In this document: positions 1 through 7,573 of the stretch, piece after piece
Numbering within the stretch: the stretch's first letter is position 1
Layout: the number at the start of each line of letters is the position of its first letter
DNA from: Bacteroidales bacterium UBA3810
Lineage (GTDB): Bacteria; Bacteroidota; Bacteroidia; Bacteroidales; Paludibacteraceae
Assembly: GCA_002368645.1 (NCBI GenBank)
Contig: DFEE01000004.1
Span: forward strand, 47,539 to 98,911
Length of the DNA: 51,373 nucleotides
Direction of reading: 5' to 3'
Notes under the pieces: model-generated
What the model saw: only the letters and a program-made list of their open reading frames with translations
Databases searched by the model: none
What the model was told of the DNA's origin: nothing
Program-made: the position numbers and the translations under genes

Positions 1-2
1 AT

Positions 3-74
3 AACCGGACAATAACCGCACAATTCAGCCGCCATGACCGAGGTATAATGCACCCATTGTCGGATGTTAATTAA
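3..74 (+). CDS. possible 3' end of a gene cut by the window edge
   Basis: One frame stays open from the left edge to a TAA at 72-74 and would encode about 23 residues ending in HPLSDVN. It is too short to recognise and could be open by chance. It is listed only because the next gene has its own promoter downstream, so something must end here or further left. Confidence 0.2.
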   Translation, partial: NRTITAQFSRHDRGIMHPLSDVN

Positions 75-133
75 GGGATTTTCATTTTGCAGATAACCAA
101 AGTGTTCAATAATGCAGAAATTTTGCAGTTTTA

Positions 134-165
134 TTTGCATATCTCAAAAAAAATACGTATCTTTG
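134..165 (+). promoter_or_regulatory. Bacteroidetes-type promoter of the adaptor gene
   Basis: TTTG at 134-137 and TATCTTTG at 158-165 are separated by 20 nt, matching the Bacteroidetes primary sigma consensus (TTTG / TAnnTTTG). The ATG at 197 is about 30 nt downstream. This promoter probably also serves the downstream murA-dsbD genes, since the gaps there are short. Confidence 0.75.
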
Positions 166-196
166 CGCGTTAATTCATTACAAATACAGTCCGGAT

Positions 197-1036
197 ATGA
201 AAAAACAAATTTTACCCCTTTTATTGGGCTTAACCTTAATTGGATGTGCCGGGGTCTCAAAACAGGATAATACTTCTGTCGAGACCTTTACCGTTTCGGA
301 GCAATCGGTAACTATTCCGACTCGTTTTAGTGCAACTCTGCGAGCGGAAGGTGATGCGGATATTGTGTCGCCTGTGAGAGGCAAGGTAGTGGAACAACGT
401 ATCGAAATCGGTTCACAGGTGAATAAAGGCGATACGCTTTTTATCATAGAGGAGGCAGGTTCCTCTGCCGCATTAAACCGGGCCATGGCTAACTTGAAGG
501 CTGCCGAGGAACAAGAGCGTAGGGTAACTTCGGAGTACGAGATTATCAAGAACCTCTATGCTCACGACCAAGTTGGCGAGGAGATGCTGAATCAAGCCGG
601 AGAGGAATATCGCATGGCGAAAACCGCAACTACTCAGGCTAAGGCCGCTGTCTGGAAAGCCGATGCTGAACGCACCAAACAAATCATTTATAGCCCGGAA
701 ACAGGGGAAATAGGGAATATAAGCACTAAAGTGGGTGAGGTCGTTGATGCTAACGCCGTCCTCGCTACGATTACAGAGAAAAGTAAGATGATGCTCATGC
801 GAGGCTGTACGGATAATGAAATTCATTGTACGGTTGAAATCCCAATGCAGTACGATAATGTGCTTATAGTGCCTCTAAACGGCATTGCTGACATAGAAGG
901 GACACCCCATGTCTATAAGATTGGCGCAGATGGTAAACCTATAGCGACTGCAGTAGAGATAATGAAGGTCGCAGACGGACAACAAGTTATTGTCTTATCA
1001 GGACTCCAAGCCGGAGATGTTATACAGTTGAATTAA
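197..1036 (+). CDS. efflux-type periplasmic adaptor lipoprotein (HlyD/MFP family)
   Basis: The product is 279 aa with a lipoprotein signal ending in LIGC (Cys17), so it is predicted to be membrane anchored. Residues about 55-90 (VSPVRGKVVEQRIEIGSQV...GDTLFIIEE) form a lipoyl/barrel-sandwich half, followed by an alpha-hairpin at about 95-155. A short beta-barrel-like end contains VLSGLQAGDVI, typical of RND or MacA-type adaptors. The family bridges an inner membrane pump to an outer membrane channel. Here no pump or TolC gene is adjacent. The protein is shorter than usual adaptors (about 340-400 aa), and the C-terminal barrel looks abbreviated. murA follows 18 nt downstream in the same direction, so co-transcription is likely. 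The substrate cannot be inferred. Confidence 0.8.
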   Translation: MKKQILPLLLGLTLIGCAGVSKQDNTSVETFTVSEQSVTIPTRFSATLRAEGDADIVSPVRGKVVEQRIEIGSQVNKGDTLFIIEEAGSSAALNRAMANLKAAEEQERRVTSEYEIIKNLYAHDQVGEEMLNQAGEEYRMAKTATTQAKAAVWKADAERTKQIIYSPETGEIGNISTKVGEVVDANAVLATITEKSKMMLMRGCTDNEIHCTVEIPMQYDNVLIVPLNGIADIEGTPHVYKIGADGKPIATAVEIMKVADGQQVIVLSGLQAGDVIQLN

Positions 1037-1054
1037 GTTAATAGTTGAAAGAAG

Positions 1055-2362
1055 ATGGCGAGTTTTATAGTAGAAGGCGGACATAAGTTGCAAGGCACGA
1101 TTACTCCTTGTGGAGCAAAGAACGAGGCATTGCAAGTCCTCTCTGCGGCACTCCTTACGGAGGAAAAAGTGACGATAACGAACCTCCCGGATATCTTGGA
1201 TGTTAATAATCTTATTGGACTGATTGAAGCAATGGGAGCTATCGTGACACGTTCCGAGAGAGCGGTAACTATTGAAGCGAAGACCATCAACACTGCCTAT
1301 TTGGCGTCCGAAGATTTTCGGGAACGGTGCACCAAACTCCGTGGCTCGGTGATGATTATCGGTCCTCTCTTAGCACGGATTGGTGAAGTGACCTACGCTA
1401 AGCCCGGAGGCGATAAGATAGGACGTAGACGTCTCGATACGCATTTTCAAGGGATGCTTAACTTAGGCGCAACCTTTACGTATGACCGCTCAATAGCTGC
1501 TTATACTTTTTCCGCCCCCAACGGACTGAAAGGCAATTATATGCTGTTGGACGAAGCCTCTGTTACAGGAACTGCCAATATTATTATGGCAGCTGTGTTG
1601 GCTAAAGGCACTACACAGATTTACAACGCCGCTTGTGAACCTTATATCCAGCAGTTGTGCCGTATGCTCAAGTCTATGGGCGCTAAGATAGACGGTATCG
1701 GTTCCAATCTCTTGACGATAGAAGGAGTCGGTAACCTGCATGGCACGACTCATAAGCTTTTGCCGGACATGATTGAGGTCGGCTCTTTTATTGGTATTGC
1801 TGCTATTACCGGATCGGATATAACGATACGCGATGTCTCCATCCGAGATTTAGGTATCATTCCCGACGCCTTTAGACGTTTGGGCATACAAGTAATCGCT
1901 GAAGGCGATGATCTGCATATTCCGGCACAAGAGCACTACCAGATAGAGTCTTTCTTGGACGGTGGTATATTGACTTTGGCGGATGCACCTTGGCCGGGCT
2001 TGACCCCTGACTTGTTGTCTGTCCTCTTGGTGGTGGCAACACAAGCGCGTGGTTCAGTTCTTATTCACCAAAAGATGTTTGAGAGCCGCTTGTTCTTTGT
2101 GGACAAACTGATTGATATGGGCGCGCAGATTATTCTCTGTGACCCGCACCGTGCCGTTGTAATCGGGCAAGATCATGCACGCGAATTAAGGCACAACAAT
2201 ATGACCTCTCCCGATATCCGTGCAGGTATAGCGATGCTTATAGCTGCACTTAGTGCAGAAGGGGTCAGCAAAATAGACCATATCGACCAAATCGATAGGG
2301 GATATGAGAATATAGAAGGGCGTCTGAATGCTTTAGGCGCTAAAATAAAACGTGTACAATGA
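1055..2362 (+). CDS. murA: UDP-N-acetylglucosamine 1-carboxyvinyltransferase MurA
   Basis: MurA transfers enolpyruvate from PEP to UDP-GlcNAc, the first committed step of peptidoglycan synthesis in the cytoplasm. The 435 aa length and the two-lobed EPSP-synthase fold signature fit the family. Visible motifs are GAKNEALQVLSAALL near the N-terminus, the substrate loop PGGDKIGRRRLDTH at about 117-130, and LPDMIEVGSFIGIAAITG around 237-254. The loop residue that is the catalytic, fosfomycin-binding Cys in E. coli is Asp120 here. MurA enzymes with Asp at this position are known to be active and insensitive to fosfomycin. The ATG lies 18 nt after the adaptor stop, and the stop overlaps the start of the dsbD-like gene, so the genes form an operon. 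Confidence 0.95.
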   Translation: MASFIVEGGHKLQGTITPCGAKNEALQVLSAALLTEEKVTITNLPDILDVNNLIGLIEAMGAIVTRSERAVTIEAKTINTAYLASEDFRERCTKLRGSVMIIGPLLARIGEVTYAKPGGDKIGRRRLDTHFQGMLNLGATFTYDRSIAAYTFSAPNGLKGNYMLLDEASVTGTANIIMAAVLAKGTTQIYNAACEPYIQQLCRMLKSMGAKIDGIGSNLLTIEGVGNLHGTTHKLLPDMIEVGSFIGIAAITGSDITIRDVSIRDLGIIPDAFRRLGIQVIAEGDDLHIPAQEHYQIESFLDGGILTLADAPWPGLTPDLLSVLLVVATQARGSVLIHQKMFESRLFFVDKLIDMGAQIILCDPHRAVVIGQDHARELRHNNMTSPDIRAGIAMLIAALSAEGVSKIDHIDQIDRGYENIEGRLNALGAKIKRVQ

Positions 2363-3948
2363 AACATTTGCAACTATTGATATTCACCCTGCTCCTGCCA
2401 CTTTGTTTGAAAGCACAGATAGAGCAGCATGTATTTTGGTCCGGAGAGAAGGTAGGTGATTCTATCAAATTAACCGCAACGATAGATGAAGGGTGGCATA
2501 TGACCCTTATTAGCGTTGGCGAAGAAGATTATGGGGAAGAAATATTTGCTTCTTCGTACAGCATAATGACCGCTAAAGCAGTGCCTGTCAGGTATAATAC
2601 CTGCAATGACCAAATGTGTACTGCTCCCGAAGTATATCTCTATGAGGAAATAGCAGACGGGCCTGTCGCCGGTAGAGACTCTGCTGGTAGCAGCAACAGA
2701 ATGTTGTTCCTATGGGGATTATTAGCAGGGCTGTTAGCTATCTTTACACCCTGCGTGTGGCCGATTATACCGATGACGGTGAGTTTCTTCTTGAAGAAAG
2801 GCGGCGGCGTACGCGATGCCGTTATCTATGGGCTGTCTATCATCGTTATTTATGTTGGATTGGGTTTGCTCATAACGGTTTTATTTGGCGCTTCTGCCCT
2901 TAATGTCTTAGCAACCAATGCCATCTTCAATATTGTATGTTTTGTGCTATTGGTGGTGTTTGCGTTGTCTTTCTTTGGGCTTTTCGAAATAACTTTACCG
3001 GCATCGTGGTCCACTAAATTGGACTCTAAGGCACGTGAAACAGGAGGTCTCGTAAGCATATTGCTGATGGCTTTCACCTTAGTGATTGTGTCCTTCTCGT
3101 GCACGGGACCGATTATCGGAACCTTGTTGGTAGAGGCCGCAGGACAGTCTCTCTTGGCACCGGCAATAGGGATGTTGGGCTTTGCCATCGCATTAGCACT
3201 GCCCTTTACCCTTTTTGCCCTTTTTCCGCACTGGATGCAGTCTCTACCCAAGTCGGGAGGCTGGATGGAGACTTTCAAAGTATCTCTGGCTTTTATTGAG
3301 TTAGCCCTCTCACTTAAGTTCCTTTCTGTAGCCGATATGGCATACGGGTGGGGGATATTACCACGGTGGCTCTTTATCCTGTTGTGGGCTGTGCTCTTCG
3401 GTGCATTAGGTATTTATCTTTTCATCAATACACGCAAAGCCATGAAAACGGGAGGCAAAGTGACCCGAATAGTGTTAGGTATAATGTCAATCGCTTTTGC
3501 GATATACTTAATACCCGGCATATGGGGTGCGCCTGTAAAAGCTGTTGCCGCCTTTGCGCCGCCACAACCGATAGAAGGGCAGGAAGAATTTAATGATTTC
3601 GAAGTCGGTATGGCGTACGCCTTACAAGAGCATAAACCCGTTTTGGTACAGTTCACAGGTTACGGATGTGTTAATTGCCGTAAGATGGAGAGTTTTGTAC
3701 TGGCGAATGACAGCGTGCAGAAGCGTCTCAAGAATTATGTGCTGATTACCTTATATGTGGATGACCGTTTGGACAATGATGCCGATGGAGAGTCGGAAGG
3801 CGTGGAAAACAGCCGTTTGCAAAAAGAGCGATTTGGCTCTAACGCGCAACCATTCTTCGTGCAACTGACGCCTATGGATAAACAGGAAGGCACGCCGATA
3901 GCTTATACTACCGACCCTATGGAATTTATAGAGTGGCTTAAACATTGA
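2359..3948 (+). CDS. dsbD: DsbD-like thiol:disulfide interchange protein
   Basis: DsbD passes electrons from cytoplasmic thioredoxin across the inner membrane to periplasmic thiol proteins. All three expected modules are present in the 529 aa. A signal peptide (about 1-20, ending in KAQ) leads a periplasmic alpha domain with the Cys pair YNTCNDQMCTA. Next comes an eight-helix membrane core with Cys132 (FTPCVWPIIP) and Cys248 (SFSCTGPIIG). The C-terminal thioredoxin-like domain carries CVNC at 437-440. The ATG overlaps the murA stop by four bases (ATGA), so translation is probably coupled. The rlmB-like gene follows after 1 nt. The combination with murA suggests an envelope-related operon, which is inference. 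Confidence 0.92.
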   Translation: MKHLQLLIFTLLLPLCLKAQIEQHVFWSGEKVGDSIKLTATIDEGWHMTLISVGEEDYGEEIFASSYSIMTAKAVPVRYNTCNDQMCTAPEVYLYEEIADGPVAGRDSAGSSNRMLFLWGLLAGLLAIFTPCVWPIIPMTVSFFLKKGGGVRDAVIYGLSIIVIYVGLGLLITVLFGASALNVLATNAIFNIVCFVLLVVFALSFFGLFEITLPASWSTKLDSKARETGGLVSILLMAFTLVIVSFSCTGPIIGTLLVEAAGQSLLAPAIGMLGFAIALALPFTLFALFPHWMQSLPKSGGWMETFKVSLAFIELALSLKFLSVADMAYGWGILPRWLFILLWAVLFGALGIYLFINTRKAMKTGGKVTRIVLGIMSIAFAIYLIPGIWGAPVKAVAAFAPPQPIEGQEEFNDFEVGMAYALQEHKPVLVQFTGYGCVNCRKMESFVLANDSVQKRLKNYVLITLYVDDRLDNDADGESEGVENSRLQKERFGSNAQPFFVQLTPMDKQEGTPIAYTTDPMEFIEWLKH

Positions 3949-3949
3949 T

Positions 3950-4723
3950 ATGATGAATAATACTAAATACGAAACCAAACGACCGAAAGAGAAGGAAATG
4001 ATTTTCGGCGTAAGAGCAGTCATTGAGGCAATAGATGCCGGTAAACCCTTGGATAGAGTGTTGTTGAGACGGGATATGTCTTCCGCTATCGGTAGGGAAC
4101 TAATTAGTAAGTTAGAAGGTTTAGGAACGAGCATCAAGAAGGTTCCTGTCGAGAAACTCAACCAATTTACGGATAAGAATCATCAAGGAGTAATTGCATT
4201 TCTTTCTCCGATAGAGTTTACGGATATAGAGACTTTAATTCCTACACTCTATGATGAAGGTAAAATTCCGTTCATTGTTGTTCTCGATGGGATAACGGAT
4301 GTGCGCAATTTCGGTGCTATTGCCCGCACCTGCGTTTGTGCCGGAGTAGATGCTATTGTGATAGCCGCGCGTAGCGGAGTGAGCATCAACGGAGATGCCG
4401 TCAAGACCTCTGCAGGTGCCTTAATGACGCTGCCGGTTTGTAAGGTAGAGAATATGCAGAACGCTTTGCAATTCCTCAAAGACAGCGGTTTGCAACTCGT
4501 CGCCGCGACGGAACACACCGAGGACGATTATACCGAGGTAGATATGACTTTACCCACCGCCATCGTTATGGGCAATGAGGAACATGGTATCTATGAGGGT
4601 AATTTAGAACTATGTGATACAAAAGTCAGAATACCGCTTTTAGGACAAATAGAGAGTCTTAATGTCTCTGTAGCCGCAGGCGTAATGATGTACGAAGTAG
4701 TGAGACAAAGGAAAAGTAAGTAG
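3950..4723 (+). CDS. rlmB: SpoU/TrmH family 2'-O-methyltransferase, RlmB-like
   Basis: The 257 aa protein has an N-terminal L30e-like substrate-binding domain and a C-terminal SPOUT (trefoil-knot) domain. The knot motifs are NFGAIARTCVCAGVDAIVI (about residues 119-137), IVMGNEEHGI (about 203-212) and IPLLGQIESLNVSVAAGVMM near the end. This is the pattern of RlmB, which methylates G2251 in the peptidyl-transferase loop of 23S rRNA. Two ATGs are possible at the start (3950 and 3953). It lies 1 nt after dsbD and 29 nt before the pseudouridine synthase gene, so it probably belongs to the same transcript. A tRNA target cannot be excluded from the sequence alone. Confidence 0.88.
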   Translation: MMNNTKYETKRPKEKEMIFGVRAVIEAIDAGKPLDRVLLRRDMSSAIGRELISKLEGLGTSIKKVPVEKLNQFTDKNHQGVIAFLSPIEFTDIETLIPTLYDEGKIPFIVVLDGITDVRNFGAIARTCVCAGVDAIVIAARSGVSINGDAVKTSAGALMTLPVCKVENMQNALQFLKDSGLQLVAATEHTEDDYTEVDMTLPTAIVMGNEEHGIYEGNLELCDTKVRIPLLGQIESLNVSVAAGVMMYEVVRQRKSK

Positions 4724-4752
4724 AGTAGGTTAAATAGAGTACAAAAAAGATT

Positions 4753-5475
4753 ATGAACATTTTATACGAAGATAATCACATTATTGCAGTCAACAAAACA
4801 TGCAACGAAATCGTTCAAGGCGATAAAACCGGCGATACCCCCCTCTCTGACATGGTCAAAGAGTATATCAAGAATAAGTATCATAAGCCCGGGGAAGTGT
4901 TCTTAGGCGTACCTCATCGGATAGATAGACCCACCAGCGGCGTGGTGCTCTTTGCGCGCACCAGTAAGGCGCTGACACGACTCAATACTATGTTCTCTTC
5001 CCACGAGAAAATCAAAAAGACCTACCTCGCTATCGTCGAGGGACGACCTGAACCCGCTCAAGCACGGTTGGAAGATTACCTCTTGAAAAATGAGGTACAA
5101 AATAAATCCTATGTCACTACTTATGACGGAAAAGGACGTACAGCTAAAGGGAAGCAAGCTATTATGAGCTATAAAACACTGGTAGAAGGTGACCATTATA
5201 CGCTTTTGGAAATCAATCTGGAAACGGGACGACATCACCAAATTCGCTGCCAATTAGCCCATGCCGGTTACCCTATCAAGGGTGACCTTAAGTATGGTGC
5301 CAAACGCTCAAATCCCGATGGCGGTATATGTCTCCATGCGTGGAAGATAGGCTTTGAACACCCTGTTTCGCACGAAAGGGTGTATATTACCGCTCCAACA
5401 CCCGATGATAGACTCTGGAATGCGCTGATGCAGAAAGTTACTGATACTGATAGCATCCTGCATCAGGAGGACTGA
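4753..5475 (+). CDS. RluA-family RNA pseudouridine synthase
   Basis: The 240 aa protein isomerises uridine to pseudouridine in rRNA or tRNA. The RluA motif HRIDRPTSGVVLFART contains the catalytic Asp58. LLEINLETGRHHQIRCQLAHAGYPIKGD is split here as LEINLETGRHHQIR and AHAGYPIKGD, both typical of the catalytic domain. There is no S4 domain, so it resembles the short RluA/TruC type rather than RluC/D. Its target cannot be fixed. It ends the plus-strand operon, and its last 38 nt overlap the 3' end of the convergent beta-helix lipoprotein gene. Confidence 0.9.
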   Translation: MNILYEDNHIIAVNKTCNEIVQGDKTGDTPLSDMVKEYIKNKYHKPGEVFLGVPHRIDRPTSGVVLFARTSKALTRLNTMFSSHEKIKKTYLAIVEGRPEPAQARLEDYLLKNEVQNKSYVTTYDGKGRTAKGKQAIMSYKTLVEGDHYTLLEINLETGRHHQIRCQLAHAGYPIKGDLKYGAKRSNPDGGICLHAWKIGFEHPVSHERVYITAPTPDDRLWNALMQKVTDTDSILHQED

Positions 5476-6865
5476 CACGCGTAACGCCGTTGCGGTCAAT
5501 AGGTAAGTGGTCAAGCAATGATGCATCGCCTATCGCCCGCGCCGGAGATATGCTATCTAAAGTGAAATCATAATAGATGTATTCTTTATAGCGGTAGTAA
5601 TTCTGTTTAAATACCGTATCGTTCTTTTGGGCATAAACATTGTCATATGAGTTTGCGTCCCGAATCGAGTCGGCATGCAGGTAGCAGTTGTGTGCCTCTA
5701 TGGACGACTGCTGCAAAGTATCGCCTAAAACCAAGTTATTATCTTGTAACCCGTCAATGATGCAATTGGCGAACACAACATGGGACTCCACTGTTTTACC
5801 GGTGTTAATGCTATCCACATAAACCGCTTCGACATATTCCCGTGTAGTGGATTGGATTCGGATATTGGTGTGATTGAAGAAGGAGGCTATCGTAGTATGC
5901 TCAAAAATATGATTCCCTCCGGCACTGAAGACGCAGTAACTTGCGGTATTGCTAATCTCGGAGTTGGCGACTTGGGCATCCGTATTGACTAGCACTAAAC
6001 CATATTTCGTGTGATTGTGAATACGGCTATTGGTGAGGATGAGATTAGGGCGTTCCGCCATATTCTCATTATAGGCATATAGTCCCATACGCCCGCTGCG
6101 TATCTCGGTATAATTGAAACGCCAAGTCGGTGCTCCTCTCTGAGGCATTAGGAAGAAACCGTTCCACTGTCCCGCGGCATAAGCGTAAGGTACCGAGTCA
6201 AAGAGTTTGTCCAAACGGTCACCTTGGATAATGACAGGGGCAAAGCGCGTGCCTTCGGATATGACATCACCTTCGCAGTATATAGCAGCATTACGATGCA
6301 TATATAGTCTTGCTCCTGCTTCTAATCGCAAGGTACCTCCCACGACTATCGTATCATAAATAAGCCAGGGCTTGGAGGCTGAGAAAGTAGCGTTGAACAA
6401 GTCTGTACGCCCGGAAGCGGAGCGAATGCGGTTAACATTCCATCCAATGGCCTCCAAGTGCAAGGTAGCAATATCCCCGCTGCGGCTTTGGATGAAGAGA
6501 TTATCTTCCTTATAGAGCGGGGCAGAGGCGTCGGTCGGGTCAATATACACCTTAATAAATATATAAGCACTATCGCCTGCTGCAATCGCTATCTCTGACA
6601 TATGCTCCGTTTGAGTCTCTCCATCTATATTGATATGAAAGTCTATGCCGCTCTCTAACCACACCCTCTCAAGGTATTGAACTGTCTTAGTAGGGTTAAA
6701 TAGCATCACGATTTCAGTACCTGTACCGGCTCCGGTGAAGACGGTATCGAAGGACAAGGTGTCTTTGCTCAGTACTAAAGATTTTGCCCCTGACGGCTCG
6801 GTTATATCGCGACAACTCGTTAAGATAGTCAGCAGCATACCTATGAAGATGAGAACCTTACGCAT
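5438..6865 (-). CDS. lipoprotein with a predicted right-handed beta-helix
   Basis: The 475 aa protein has a lipoprotein signal with Cys18 (TILTSCRD). Residues about 30-130 look like a beta-sandwich (LSFDTVFTGAGTGTEIVMLFNP), resembling domains placed before surface repeats. The middle and C-terminal parts carry short repeated strand patterns (TNSRIHNHTKYGLVLVN, ANSEISNTASYCVFSAGGNH, FANCIIDGLQDNNLVLGD) typical of parallel beta-helix proteins, ending in DAGCYQYQ. The function is unknown and no catalytic motif of polysaccharide lyases is obvious. It starts immediately after the stop of the PorT-like gene and is probably the last gene of the rho-aroQ-receptor-porT transcript or of a smaller unit within it. 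Confidence 0.75.
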   Translation of the reverse strand: MRKVLIFIGMLLTILTSCRDITEPSGAKSLVLSKDTLSFDTVFTGAGTGTEIVMLFNPTKTVQYLERVWLESGIDFHINIDGETQTEHMSEIAIAAGDSAYIFIKVYIDPTDASAPLYKEDNLFIQSRSGDIATLHLEAIGWNVNRIRSASGRTDLFNATFSASKPWLIYDTIVVGGTLRLEAGARLYMHRNAAIYCEGDVISEGTRFAPVIIQGDRLDKLFDSVPYAYAAGQWNGFFLMPQRGAPTWRFNYTEIRSGRMGLYAYNENMAERPNLILTNSRIHNHTKYGLVLVNTDAQVANSEISNTASYCVFSAGGNHIFEHTTIASFFNHTNIRIQSTTREYVEAVYVDSINTGKTVESHVVFANCIIDGLQDNNLVLGDTLQQSSIEAHNCYLHADSIRDANSYDNVYAQKNDTVFKQNYYRYKEYIYYDFTLDSISPARAIGDASLLDHLPIDRNGVTRVSPPDAGCYQYQ

Positions 6866-7573
6866 TTACTCGAAATTAAAGACTATACTTATCATTTGGC
6901 TATTTAAACGGCTGATGGCTTGGGTATAAAACATATCCTGTTTAGCTACTTCAGGACGGTCATCCACCGGGCATAATAAATTAGCAAACCCAATCTGATA
7001 CTTTATCTCAGGACATAGTTTGAACCAGCGAAGATAGAGATCAATACCGACGCCGACGGAGACAAAATAGTCTAAACCGTTAAGAAGCACCGGCTTTTCT
7101 CTGTCACGGCTGACATTATAGTTAATGCCGCCACCGGCAATGACATAGGGACGGTAGTTCTTTTCCCGTTCTGCAGAGAACTTGAGGTACAGTGGGATGG
7201 TAATCGGTATAGCCAAAATATCCTGCGTGTCACCGTAGTTGGAGGTCTTGACCGCCTTGCCGCTTTCCGCTTTGTACTGCAGCGTGCGTGAGGAAAACTC
7301 TAACCCGGGTGTGAAACGGAGATTAAGGTAGCGGCATAACCGCACATCCGTTATAAATCCTACCTGAAAACCGGGTATAAGGCGGCTTACACGGACATGG
7401 TATATCTCACCGTCTATCTGTTCCTCGCTATCTATCACGCCGAAGCTCATCATATTCATTCCTAACGAAAAACCAAAGTGCACGACTTTGTCATCGACAT
7501 AGGGATTATTCATCTGCGCCTTCGCCACTATAGTAGGAATCAGACATGCTATTACTATTAGCCATCTTTTCAT
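6866..7573 (-). CDS. porT: outer-membrane beta-barrel protein, PorT-like
   Basis: The 235 aa protein has a signal peptide (MKRWLIVIACLIPTIVAKAQ) and alternating amphipathic strands through to the aromatic end SIVFNFE, as in eight-stranded outer-membrane barrels. The segments HFGFSLGMNMMSF, GFITDVRLCRYLNLRFTPGLEFSSRTLQY and YVIAGGGINYNVSRD resemble PorT/SprT, which is needed for type IX secretion in Porphyromonas and gliding bacteria. The length is close to PorT. A generic porin-like barrel is the alternative. The start lies 68 nt inside the upstream receptor gene. This is needed to include the signal peptide, so the overlap appears real. Confidence 0.6.
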   Translation of the reverse strand: MKRWLIVIACLIPTIVAKAQMNNPYVDDKVVHFGFSLGMNMMSFGVIDSEEQIDGEIYHVRVSRLIPGFQVGFITDVRLCRYLNLRFTPGLEFSSRTLQYKAESGKAVKTSNYGDTQDILAIPITIPLYLKFSAEREKNYRPYVIAGGGINYNVSRDREKPVLLNGLDYFVSVGVGIDLYLRWFKLCPEIKYQIGFANLLCPVDDRPEVAKQDMFYTQAISRLNSQMISIVFNFE

